Source: Citrus sinensis (taxonomy: Eukaryota; Streptophyta; Magnoliopsida; Sapindales; Rutaceae). From it: 64,000 nucleotides of DNA. Where the stretch lies: positions 19,656,501 through 19,720,500 of the forward strand of contig NC_068561.1 of assembly GCF_022201045.2 (NCBI RefSeq), written 5' to 3'. The position numbers were made by a program, and so were the translations under genes. Positions within the stretch are counted from its first letter, which is position 1. Each line of letters starts with the position of its first letter. This document shows positions 49,561 through 64,000 of this stretch, in pieces. The notes below the pieces were generated by a model that saw only the letters and a program-made list of their open reading frames with translations, was not told where the DNA came from and did not search any database.

Positions 49561-51589
49561 TATTGTCATTATTGTTATTTGGCCTCAATTAAACATTAAA
49601 TATATTTTAATTTTTATTATAATAAATATAAATATAAAAAAATTATAATATTATTTTATTATCATATTATATTCATATATTAATAATTAATATAAAAATA
49701 TTAATTTAATATAATTAATAATAAATTTAAATAATGTTAGTTTAATATTAATATAAAATTAATACAGTATAGTGTAATACCAAATATTGTACAATATTAT
49801 TATAACATACTGCTAATCCAATATAATATAATATAATATACCTACATTAAATAATGCAATATAGTGTACCAAACGAACGCTTAACTCTTGGAGTGATGAT
49901 GACCGAAAGGGATGTAGAGAAAGTAGAGATAATCATGGCAGGGTTTTTTATGATGGTTAATTAGCCATTATAAAAAAGTTTAGGCTGTCATAATAAAAAT
50001 TAAGTAACCACCCTATATTTAAAAGAGGGTTTAGAAACTAATAAATTTACTATTTAATTATTTTTTTAATCAAGAATAAATTATAAATTAGCATTACAAC
50101 AAGATTCTCAAGCTCAAATATCCAAAAGAAATGGATAATTCTCAAGAAACATAAAGCTTAGAAGCTTTTGAAATATTCTTAAAAAATAGTAAATAAACTA
50201 ACTTCCTTTTATATTATTCTTTGTTTATCTTTCTATGATTTTGTCGGGCTACATTTAGAAATTTAAAAAATTAAAATGGCTCCCTTAAATTTTAAGCATA
50301 ATATTAGTATTTTATAGGTAAACTAACATATTGTATGTACAAGCAAACAAACATGTCAACTAATAGTAAAAATAGAAATGTAGTATTGAAAGGTTAATAT
50401 TAATATAATAAAGTGTTACAACCTAATACTTTTTACATATTTCTTATTTTGAAATTTCACTTTTTTTAAAATAATTTTTTGAAGTATTGAAAGGTTAATA
50501 GCCCATATCTTTAACATGTATTCAATTATTTATTATATATTAAATATATATTATATAACAAAATAAAATTATTTACATTTATCAAATTTTCATGTATTTA
50601 AAATTTATTATGTAATATTACATTGTTGTCCTTACACCATCACTGTTTTTTTTATAGTCAAACTAGGTTAATGAATCAAATTTTAAAATTAAAAACAACA
50701 TGAGCCTTATAAGTAAATATTTAAAACCTTTAAGCTTTTATGATTTAATAATAAACAATAGGGACTGCAGTGTTAATAACCAGAACACATATCAGCCATT
50801 GAGCCATTGAAAAACTTGAAAAACAGTTCTGCCACTAGATCTATTAGCTGAATCAGGAAAGTACAAAATTTGGGTTACCTTGTAACTGTTGCAAGGTCCC
50901 TGGACCCCACAATTCATTACTCATACCTCTACATAGTTGTATCTTCCTAAAGGAAACGATAGCTTTCCTTCATACTTTGCGCACTTGATTAGAAGAGAAA
51001 TGTTGAGAGGAATGAGTGCGCTTGTGCGCGTGTATATAAAAAGCTTTTCATGACATGTACATTTTAAAATTCAAAACAAGAACCAAATTAAAGGACAAAA
51101 ATAATCGTGAAACAGAGTTCCCTAACCCCATAACAAGATAACAATTGATAAAAGAGAAAGGACCTAAATGATTACAGAAGCAGAAATTTAGGATCAATAT
51201 AACAAAAGCCAAAACTTTCATGTATAAGGACTAAATGCCCAATGTGTTAAAAAGACCTCCCTCTCGATTCTGTTCCTTCTCCAGCGCCCGTGTTCCACTC
51301 TTAATTGAACAAAGCGCCTAATACAAGGAATCCTCAACCCTACACTTTGTTTAATGATCTTCAAAACCCAAAATTCAATCCCTCATACATCAAAAGCTAT
51401 TAAGTTTACAAAGCCCACATAAACCCTTAGGAGCCAGCCTTCTTACTCAAAATCGATGGAACTAAGAGCAAAAGAATTTCCTACATTAGAAAACCAAAGA
51501 GAGCTAAAGACACAAGTAAACAAAGACGGACAGAGAAATAATCCTTTAATTGATCATCAGTAAAAACAGTTCAGTATAAAAATGGGATC

Positions 51590-55440
<3,851 letters not shown>

Positions 55441-57287
55441 ATTTTAGCTCCCCTTGTTTTAACAATTAACACACAATGCTCCACGTTTCTCAATCGAAAT
55501 TTCTCGTTTGCTTCCTAACTATTTAGCTAGCAGATCAAAAATCTGAAAAACCAGAAGGCATCTACAATCAAGCTAACAAACCGAAACAAAGTAAAATAGA
55601 TAGTACAAGGACCACGAAATGTACAACACGATAAATAAAAATGTAAAAAAAAAGTTAAACAATTCGACAAAATTTAAATAATATTGTACCATATGCCGCA
55701 AGTAAATTAAAATCCTAACAAATGCATGCATCAATACTAAGAGAACAAAATCAGCACAATCAGAAACGACAACATTCATACAATGCGATTACGAACCAAA
55801 AACAAATTTTCAACACAAAAACGCAAACGAAAACAAATAAAAATTTGCGAGTGCTTCAACAAGGCTCGAGGTCTAAATTCGAAGAACTACGAGGCGTAAA
55901 TCTGTAAATACAGAAAAGAAACCCTAATTTTTCGATCCGACACGAAGCAGAAGTTTCGGTTAAAATATGAAATAACGAGAGAGATATTTATCTTTTTTTT
56001 TTAATTTTTAAGATGTGGAAAAAAAAAAGTTTACCTTCGTTTGAAAAATCAGATGAAAATCAAATCTATTTCTTCGTTTTTTCTTCTTCTTTTCGTTGCT
56101 TGTGTTGTGGTTGCGTGCACCATACAGGGAGATTCCTTATAATTTTAAAATATCTATATATAAAAAAAAAAAAAAAAAACACTGTTTTTATGGTGCGATC
56201 CCTGTTGTTTGCTATAAAATAACAACATTACAGAGGTTTGAATATTTTGACACATAAGTCCTGTTTGTTTCAATGTTTTTATACTTAGATCCGTTGACTG
56301 TCGTTGACCTTTAATCAAATAATGGTAGAAGGGCAAAATCGTCAGAAATGATTCTAAATAAACAACGGCTACACATTCAAGATGACAATAAAGGAGATTG
56401 TCAACTCTCCCGCTAAGGTGAACATATATCACTTAATTAATCCCTTACTATTATCATATCAGTCAACAACTTTTTGACAACATAATTTTATAATATTATC
56501 TTCGTTTTTAAATATATTTTATTCATATTTATTATAAAATAAAACATTATAAATTAAATAAATCCTATTAATAGGAATTAAAATAAAAAATTTGAGTACT
56601 AAAATAACAATATATATGCTTTGGTTGTATGAACAAAAAAAATAATAACAAGATCTTTTTATTATTTTTAAATACTTTTATAATAAATATATATTTTATA
56701 TTTTCAAGATAAATTATCAAATAAATAACCCATTTACCGTCTACTATTGTAAATTTTTTATGCCGTATAAGTTTTGGATATTATAAAAACTATTAAAAGG
56801 TAAATGATGTACATTGATTTTAGCAATGAAAAATTGACAATCTCCCTAGTATTAATTAGAATAAATTTTATTTTAACTCAAAAAAGATATGTCCAACAAT
56901 CCAAGTGAAATTTGAAATGCAAAGTTGATTGTGTCTTCCATTGGTAAAATTGAAAAAGAAAAAAATTGTCCTTTAAATATGGTTAGAGTAAGAATAGTCC
57001 AAAGTGAAGTTTAAGATGCAAACTGCAAAGTCGATTGTACTGTCCATTGGTAGAATTGAAGATTAAAAGAAAAAAAATAAATTGTCCTTTTTTGTCTTTT
57101 AAAAATGGTAAGGATAAGAATGACATTTTGAAACCTCGTAATAACTTTTTTAGTGTCAAAATAAAAAATTTTAAAACTTCTGATTTTTTTTTTTAAAAAA
57201 AAAAAACAAGTGCGGTGTTAAAAATCATGTACACAAAATAAAAGAGGAGCTTGCTATTTACATAATGAGGTAACAAATATAAAACTA
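55441..57287. other. Helicase 5' region and intergenic DNA
   Basis: Contains the helicase leader, with an inverted telo-box (AAACCCTAA on +, 55919-55927), then a small MULE-like element (56392-56846) and AT-rich DNA. No gene was seen. Confidence 0.55.
56392..56846. mobile_element. Non-autonomous MULE-like element (455 bp)
   Basis: The left end reads AGGAGATTGTCAACTCTCCC and the right end, on the other strand, GGGAGATTGTCAATTTTTCA. Inverted similarity continues for tens of bases. The same start, GGGAGATTGTCATTTTCCCC, opens the large MULE at 59804, so both probably belong to one family. It has no coding capacity. No exact 9-bp target duplication was found. Confidence 0.55.
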
Positions 57288-57715
57288 CAAGCTTCCTTCT
57301 CGCACCATCACCACAATCCAAACTTGTGTCCTCACACATAAGACACAACATTAATTAAAAGCTTCACCATCTTATTACCCTATTTCTTGCGCTGCCAAGG
57401 TGATTCCTTCTTTCCTTTGCCAGCAGCATCATTATGAACTTCACCACCCTCCCCAGTCAAGCTCGGATCATCATCGTTACTCAACAAGTTTTTTCCTTTC
57501 TCCCCTTTATCACAATCAGTCATGGAAATGGTATGATCAAAACTTTGCATAATCCCAATTGTGAAAGGAAATCCCTCGTGAATTGAGGGATGAACTGAAG
57601 AACCTTGATGAGGATTAATAATGTGATAATGTGGATGCATGGCATGTAGATGTTGAGTTCGATGGTGAACTCTCATTGACCCTTACAAGTCAATGCCCAC
57701 CTGGAATCGTACCTC
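57288..57715 (-). pseudogene. Trihelix transcription factor pseudogene (truncated)
   Basis: The minus strand holds an open frame (57676-57380) with HPHYHIINPHQGSSVHPSIH, a Thr/Ser segment and GKGKKESPWQR. This matches the region just before and into the trihelix (Myb/SANT-like) domain of ASR3/At3g10040-like factors. At the domain start the frame stops (TAG after QRKK). Codons for KMVKLLI and VSY follow, another stop comes, and in a shifted frame EDTSLDCGDGARRKLV, still collinear with the family. So at least two stops and one frameshift interrupt it, and the rest of the domain is missing. It is a host-gene remnant, probably a truncated duplicate. The family assignment is from memory and should be checked. 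Confidence 0.7.
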
Positions 57716-59250
57716 CTTGATAAATTACCTTCCATTGTTTGTATGATCTCACTAATTTAGATCAGAACCATGAATCAATTTCCAGTGTAATCCTGTTGCA
57801 CATTAATTTAATCTTTTTTCTTAGTCAATTTTTCTAAGGTCGAAGGACTTCATCCATTAAAACCAAGCATACCTATTATCTTTTTTCCCCTACCAAAGCT
57901 TTTCCACTTATTAAACTAACCTCTACTAAAAGTTTTACACACAATTCGAAAATTCTATCACTTCAGACCAAGCAAATATTTATTTCTATTACCTTTTTAT
58001 GTATTCAATATGTCATAGTTAGCAGTTACCGTTTCACTCGTAGATGAGTCAGTTTCCACACCTTTTGTTCCAACTTCCCACAACTCCTCTATTAGTTTTA
58101 GCTTTCACTTCCAGTCATTTAGATTTTAAACTTCGCATCCAACGATTCTTATATTTTTATGTTTGTTATCTTATTATATAACATAACATTTGCCAATAAA
58201 AGAGTATTAACACACACAGAGAAAGATAAAGAAACAAAGAGTTAGCAAAACGAGTTACTGGGTTATGTTTGTGACATGTTAAATTTGGGTTTACTTAAAC
58301 ATGACTCATTTAATAATCATGACAAAATTTTGAAGCCCTAACCCAACATGAAAATTAAATGGGTTATCTAATAATTCACTTAAAATCTATATGTTTAACA
58401 ATATTTACATCAAACATTTGTACTATATGATATAGTGAGAATATCAATAAAATACAAAAAAAATTACAGATTTTAATACATTGAAGATTATATTTTTTGT
58501 CTATTAGTGTATTAAAATATGTGTTTTTTTGGTATTTTACTGATATCCTCAATCTAATAAAATGAAGGCCCTCTTTTTTTTTTTTTTTTAATGCAACCAC
58601 ACTTTTAAACCGTGGAGTCTAAAAGAGTTAAAAACTAACTTTTTTAAACCTCATGGTTTAAAAGTATGTCTGCATGAAAAAAAATGAAGGTCCGCACTAG
58701 AGAAAGACTTATCTATATATATATATATATATTCTAAGAGTATTAGTAAAGACTCTTTAAATAGGATTTTACATATTATTTGAAGAGCCACATTAATAAA
58801 AAGAATTTCAAAAAACTCTTTAAATGATATTTTTTTAAATAAGAAGGTCCCCTCTTTTTAATATTTGAAGAATCTTATTTAAAGAATCTTCTAAAGCCTC
58901 TAATTTTACATTAAATTATTTTTACCTCATTATTCATAAAGAGAGTGAAGTGTTATAATTGCTAATATTTTAATGAAAGAAAAAATATGATTAAAATAAT
59001 ATAAATTTATTTTTTTAAAGAGTCTTTTAAGAGAGAATTTATTTTTTCACTCTTTTATTTATCACATAAATAAACAAATAAATATTTGAAGAGTAAAATT
59101 AAAAAAAAAAACTTCTAATGAAGCTCTAGTATATCTAAATAAAAACACTTATTAATGATAATTTTTTAAACATTTAGCACATGATGTTATAAATTTATTA
59201 GGGCTTGTGAAATTATACGCAACAAGAAGATATATGTTTTTTTGTTGAAC
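57716..59250. other. Intergenic AT-rich DNA with a hairpin
   Basis: No gene was seen. A long imperfect inverted repeat lies at 58591-58690. 58735-59140 repeats CTCTTTAAA/TTTAAAGAGTC-like motifs in both orientations and may be another foldback remnant. Confidence 0.5.
58591..58690. repeat. Long imperfect inverted repeat (hairpin)
   Basis: Arm 1, 58591-58630, begins AATGCAACCACACTTTTAAA. Arm 2, 58638-58690, read in reverse gives TTCATGCAGACATACTTTTA then AACCATGAGG. The arms pair over about 40 bp around a 7-nt centre. Poly-T and ATGAAGG outside the arms extend the symmetry. It may be a MITE or a small-RNA-type foldback. Confidence 0.6.
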
Positions 59251-59630
59251 AATAAGCAATACATGGCGATGTTGAAAATGCTAAAGCTGAAACTATAGAT
59301 TTTGGAATTAAAATAGCAGTAGACATTGGTTCAGTACCGTTAATTATTGAATCAGACTCAAAGACCATTATCAACTTGGTGAATAGGTCAAATAGAAGCT
59401 TGAAGGAAATATCTTAGTTAATTTGCAAGATTCAAGATTGTATATGTGTAAAAGACCACTTCAAAATCAATCATGTCTTGAAAAGTGGTAACATAATTGC
59501 TCATAGATTAGCAAAATATGTTGTTACCAATTCAATATGTTGTTAGCAATTCAAGCTGTGTAATTTGGTTAGAGAAAATTTCAACTCGTGAATGTCTTTC
59601 TTTTCAAGTGTTTAATAAAAGTTTTTCATT
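59251..59630 (+). pseudogene. RNase H-like (RVT_3 type) fragment
   Basis: The plus strand reads, from 59270, AETIDFGIKIAVDIGSVPLI and IESDSKTIINLVNRSNRSLK. After an in-frame TAG where a tryptophan is likely, it continues with ICKIQDCICV, FKINHVLKSGNIIAHRLAK and, after a further break, VIWLEKISTREC. This is the C-terminal half of the plant RNase H-like domain found in LINE-derived and host proteins; ESDS and AHRLAK are family phrases. There is no upstream reverse transcriptase here. An (AAAT)n tail follows at about 59633-59655, which fits retroposition. It is non-functional. Confidence 0.7.
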
Positions 59631-59688
59631 TAAAAATAAATAAATAAATAAAATAAGTAATCCATGACTTTCCCAATAATATCTAGAG

Positions 59689-59800
59689 TGTGGCAATTGT
59701 TCTTACCATGTTAATTTTGGAGATAAGATTTTGCACTTGGCTATGCAAGTAAGTTCTTTATTAGATAGATTCTAACAATCAAAATTTGAACAACTACTAA
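59689..59800 (-). pseudogene. Duplicated fragment of the F-box/LRR gene (exon 9 and flanking intron)
   Basis: These 112 bases align without large gaps to about 45890-46005 of the F-box/LRR gene, in the same orientation, at roughly three-quarters identity by eye. The match covers all of exon 9 (45909-45976), its GT donor side and intron on both sides. It begins TGTGGCAATTGTTCTTACCA in both places. Because intron is included, it was copied from DNA, not from mRNA. The MULE at 59804 abuts its end. Confidence 0.8.
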
Positions 59801-59803
59801 AAA

Positions 59804-60596
59804 GGGAGATTGTCATTTTCCCCCTTATTAAAATCATTATATACTAATTCCCCCCTTACTATTTTCATAATGACCAATTTCCTCCCTGCCGTTATAACAA
59901 TAATAGAAGTTGCTCAATTTTTAAGTACTTTTACCTATTTGCCCCTAGTGTCCAAATGACAGGAGATTGGCGCCAATTTTCTTAGCTCTAGTGGATAAAA
60001 TTACACAATGACCCACATGTTTTAATTGATATATAACAAAGTGAAATTTTAAAAGTGCCCTTACTTTTAGAGTCAAAAAGACTTCATTGCCATTAATATA
60101 TGGATTGAAAAAATGAATATTAATAGGAAGACTAACGTTTATTTTCTAATTTCATGAATCAAGCTATATATACTCGTAAAACACAATTGCAATTAGCCTA
60201 ATTTGCGTCATTTCTGTCAAACCACATTCCTTGCACAAACATTCCCGAATATTCTATCATTTCAACCATTTATGTCTCCACAATTATAATCTTGCAAAAA
60301 TATAAATACCCAATCACTTATTACAAAAACAATCCAACAAAATCTTACCGCATTGCCAAAAAAAAAATTATATATCTTCGTTATAATCAAAATCAAGGAG
60401 TAATCGTTTGACACATCAATGACATATAAGCTAAATGTAATCATAATATAAGAATATTCCATCATAGCTGACCAAAAGTAAACACAATATTCAAATGGGT
60501 ATGAATTTTATTGCCACATACCCAACGAATGAAGCCACCTTTACCCCCTACTACAATAGTTAACAAAACTAATTAGATATCATATTTTACTAGATA
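59804..60596. other. MULE 3' subterminal region
   Basis: AT-rich non-coding DNA between the terminal repeat and the transposase stop codon; no separate gene was seen. Confidence 0.6.
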
Positions 60597-63500
60597 CTAC
60601 ATGCAACCACCAAAGCCATCGGGTATAGAAGCTGATGGTTGAGTTGCATTCAACCTATCTTTGCTCTCTTTTCTGACTTTTTTTAGAATAGGCTCGGTAT
60701 TAATAACCCCATTATTGTTGTTGTTACCAGTTCCTTGATCATGCCCTTGTGTAGCCCTCCTTTGCCTCACTATAATATATGCAGGTTGTTGTTGTCCAAT
60801 TGTACTTTGAGGTCCATATATTCCTAAAAAGTATTAATTTAGTTATTATTCATGGACATAAAAATAAGGAATTAACATAGAGGTTAAATATTACCTGGTG
60901 CTTGTTCAGGTTGTGCTTGTGCAACTACTTGATTAATTTGTACTTGTGAAGCCTGCATAGACCTTACTTTACTTTGCTTCACTTTAATGGATGTAGATAA
61001 TTGTTGTTGTCCAATTAATTGGTGAGCTTTATTTGTTCCTGAAAAAAATATTACTATTACTCACAAACATTAAATATAGGCACTTTTTAAGGTTAGTCCA
61101 CTACCTGCTCCTACTGGTAGAGCTTCTCGTTCTGCTAGCGCTTGGTAATTCGCAGAGCTTGAGCAAACATCCTTCTCCTTTTACAATGTCAAAAGCTACA
61201 TCAATTCAATAAAATTTTATTTCGGAATTTATTAATATTTAATATTTATACCTTGTAAGCTGGGCATTTTTTTTTTTTTGTGCCCCATTTCATGACATAT
61301 GTTGCATTTCACAGTGAATCTTCTCTTATAAAATGGTTTCTTTTTTGCTTTATTCACTTCTTTTCTTCTATTCAACTTAGGCCTCCCCGGTTGAACTTTT
61401 TTTACAAGAGGCTTTAAAATTGGCCTATCAATTTTAGGCCAATTAGTCCTGTCTGGAAGGGGATTAATTGTTGCTAAATAAGTAAGCAGATATGCCTCCT
61501 TTGTTAAGCTCTTGTCAACATAATCAGATGGCTCGCCATGACTATGTAAAATTCCAGCCATGGCATGCTTGCATGGAAGCCCACTCATCTGCCACCCACC
61601 ACACTCACAATACCATTTGTTCAAGTCCACAATATAGTGCCTTTCCATGTCAGGCATAATCTCTACAAGTTCAAATTGATATTTGCTTGCTTTTATAATT
61701 GACACACGTCTTGCAGCCTTGGCAATCTTAGCAATTTTTTTTTGTACTTGTGGAGGTATATTTGACTCCCAATCCTCACACTTCTCCATCTCTTTATCAT
61801 CATTTTCATAAGCTTCATTCTAATAAATTCAAGAACCTCTAAAATCGGTTTCCTTCTATACTCATTTAGATAACTATTCCATGACTCTGACATGTTATTT
61901 GTCACATGATCAGTCTTGTAGAATGGGTCAAAATGATGGCATGACCATGTGCTTGGATCATTGTCAACTAGCCACTTGTAAGCATTTTCGTCAATTTTGT
62001 TTATTGCTGTCATTGCATCATCAAAGTCAGTCTTGTTAGTGGCTCTTGCCGCTTTCCAAAAGTGTTCCCTCAAAATCTCAGCTGAATGTTGTTTTCTAAA
62101 GTTGGCATACACATGTCTTGCACAATATCTAGTTTCAAAACTTGGAAAAACATATTGAAAAGCATGAATTAAACCTTTCTGTCTATCAGACATAAATGAG
62201 ATAGCCATATCATTGTGGATATCCATATACTCTTTAAATAGTTCCAGAAACCATGTCTAACTCTCCCTCGATTCAACCTCACATATACACACAGCCAAAG
62301 GAAAAACACCATTGTTTGCATCTAAAGCAACAACAGAAATCAAAATGCCTCCAAAAGATGTCTTCAAGTGGCAACCATCTAAACCAATGAATCCTCTGCA
62401 CCCCTTCATGAACCCTTGTTGTTGAGCTTTGAAACTAATGAAAATTCTCTTAAATTTATTCTCGTTTCCAACCAATTCTTGATTAATTTTTACTATTGCA
62501 TCGTTGTTAGTCATAAGCAAAACATTGGCATAATCATTTAGTAGCGCATATGAGTTAATATAATCACCATCGCACATTTTTAATACCCTTTTCTTGGCCC
62601 TGTATAGCCTTCTCCTATTTGTAGCAGTACCAAATCTATTTAATAATACAGAAGCTATAGAAGATGAAGAAATCCTAGGATTTGACTTAATTACACCAAA
62701 TAATTTCTCAGCCACCCATTTACTGGTTGTCTCAGGGTTCTTAATAAGTGGTATGCACGTGTGCGCTCCACCTTTGATTGTTTTGATCATGAAACAAATT
62801 TTATCTACCATCAATAAAGCATGAATTCTCCACTTGCATCTTTTGTTTGCATATAAAGCAGTGACTCTGGCCCTCTCATTCTTCTCCATGTGTAGAACAC
62901 AACCTTGTTGGATTGCAAATTCCTTAAGGACACTCCTGAATTTGTCTACAGTAGAAAACACCTGACCAACCTCCAATATGATTTCTTCATTAGCCATTTG
63001 TTTGAACCTTTGTGCTCTTAATTCTCTGGCCATCATCTGAATACTATCTTCATCTAAGTTCAAATGAAAGTCATCAGGTGAAGTATCCTCATCACCACTT
63101 TCATAATCAGATAGAAGTGCCTTATTGTCAAAATCAGAATTATCACTAGAATCTATTATGTTTTGTACATCCTCATTGTCAATCTTCACAATTTCCCCAA
63201 TTTCATCATCAGTCCAATTTATAGAATCCACACTGTTGGCATCATCATTGTCTAATGGTTCATTATCATCATTGTCTAATGGTTTGTCAGTCCATTTAGT
63301 TACTTGTTCATGATGAATTGCATCTGCCATTGTAGGTTTATTGTCTTCCTCATAAGCCTCAAACATCCTTTTAAGAGTATTTTCAGAAGAATTTTCAGGA
63401 ATAAAAGATGTTTGATGATTTTCAAGAATGTCTGATTGCATTGCCTCCAATGGCAATGACTTCATTTCTAGAAGTAATAAAGTAATTTTTCTAGATAGCA

Positions 63501-63729
63501 TTAGGTTCACAAAACTCAACAACTCCATGTCAGTCTCTAGTAACTGCTTAGCACCTGAAGAAGGAATTTGAGCCATTATCATGAACTTTTCATCATCCAG
63601 CCGATGTCTATTAACTACTTTCTCCATAACATAATTAATTAGAGCCACCAAGCTTAAACATTCTATCTCATATTCACCTAGGTCAATTAGTTTACCATCA
63701 AAGTGAACCTTGACATGTATTTGATCCAT
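60597..63729 (-). pseudogene. MULE transposase with SWIM zinc finger (interrupted)
   Basis: A MuDR-family cut-and-paste transposase. Reading down from 63729, an N-terminal PB1-like/acidic region (PLDNDDNEPLDNDD) leads to a MuDR N-terminal domain (KCKWRIHA-like, GGAHTCIPL). The catalytic core shows GLDGCHLKTSFGGILISVVA and FMSDRQKGLIHAF. A SWIM finger follows (WYCECGGWQMSGLPCKHAM), then a CCHC-like knuckle (CNICHEMGH). The 3' exons 61105-61177, 60895-61038 and 60597-60823 are clean, with GT-AG junctions, and end DGFGGCM. The frame has a TAG at 62257-62259 inside RES-TWFLEL where tryptophan is likely. It shifts by one base near 61790 and shifts again at a 13-T run near 61267-61279. The core motifs are otherwise well kept, so inactivation looks recent. 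The homopolymer shift could be a sequencing error. Confidence 0.88.
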
Positions 63730-64000
63730 CTGTCAATACAAATATTCAAATCATGATACTTAGAAAAGAAAAATTAACATTTTTTTTTAATTCAGGCACA
63801 TGATTCAAAATAACTAACAATTAAAAAAATAATTTTCTTTAACACTTATAAAGAAGAATACCTTAAAACATAAACAAAGCCAATTTTTTTCCCCAATTCA
63901 ACATCAATCCGTACACTTAAAAAAAATACAAAAATGAGTTATTCCTTAAAATAAAAAACCAGAATACCGATTACTTAGCATCCATATTATTTATAGGCCT

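Larger units (their letters stand above)
48320..51589. other. AT-rich intergenic DNA with simple repeats
   Basis: No gene was seen. A (TG)n run lies at 48467-48505. 49130-49560 is dominated by ATT/TTA trinucleotide-like runs, grading into TAATATTA-type DNA up to about 49870. The last few hundred bases probably hold the 3' untranslated region of the helicase gene. Confidence 0.6.
59804..64000 (-). mobile_element. MULE (MuDR-like) DNA transposon, one end outside the window
   Basis: The element begins at 59804 with GGGAGATTGTCATTTTCCCC, a MULE-type terminal repeat also seen at the small element 56392-56846. A non-coding subterminal region runs to 60596, then the transposase gene on the minus strand (60597-63729). 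The opposite terminal repeat must lie beyond 64000. It appears to have landed in or at the edge of the F-box/LRR fragment at 59689-59800, so the 9 bases before 59804 are a candidate target duplication. Confidence 0.8.

Overview
The window is nuclear DNA of a flowering plant, almost certainly a eudicot. The evidence is short GT-AG introns, plant-only families (dirigent proteins, defensin-like peptides, GPI-anchored lipid-transfer protein, MULE transposase), telo-box ribosomal-protein promoters, and AT-rich gaps full of small inverted-repeat elements. Several proteins look rosid or Citrus-like to me, but that is an impression, not a measurement.

Layout. 1-4.1 kb: no firm gene. 4.1-7.1 kb (-): five-exon gene for a small membrane protein I cannot name. 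7.1-12.2 kb: a tandem TCGA palindrome array, a possible GC-ended MITE and a 1.0 kb terminal-inverted-repeat element. 12.2-21.5 kb (-): three intronless dirigent genes, tandemly duplicated with their flanks and peppered with MITE/foldback elements, one with a perfect 8-bp target duplication. 21.5-25.6 kb: gene-poor. 25.6-27.0 kb (+): ribosomal protein eL21. 28.2-33.2 kb: defensin-like cluster, one gene on +, two on -, plus an orphan signal-peptide exon. 35.8-42.2 kb (+): CCR4-type deadenylase, 11 exons, with a 54-codon upstream ORF. 43.2-44.0 kb (+): YLS3/LTPG-like lipid-transfer protein lacking one of the eight cysteines. 44.6-48.3 kb (-): 12-exon F-box/LRR protein. 48.3-51.6 kb: AT-rich and ATT-repeat DNA. 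51.6-55.4 kb (-): DDX3/Ded1-type DEAD-box RNA helicase. 55.4-59.8 kb: non-autonomous MULE, trihelix pseudogene, hairpin, RNase H-like fragment, and a copied piece of the F-box/LRR gene. 59.8 kb to the window end (-): MULE (MuDR) element whose far end lies outside the window.

Themes. Housekeeping RNA-metabolism and translation genes (eL21, CCR4, DEAD-box helicase) alternate with tandem clusters of secreted proteins of defence or cell-wall type (dirigent, defensin-like, lipid transfer). The last 8 kb is a graveyard of MULE activity and gene fragments. I saw no tRNA, rRNA, CRISPR array or recognisable LTR retroelement. No wholly new system stands out. The most checkable oddities are the MULE next to the F-box/LRR fragment, the lipid-transfer protein with a lost cysteine, the CCR4 upstream ORF, the palindromic tandem array, and the orphan defensin-like exon.
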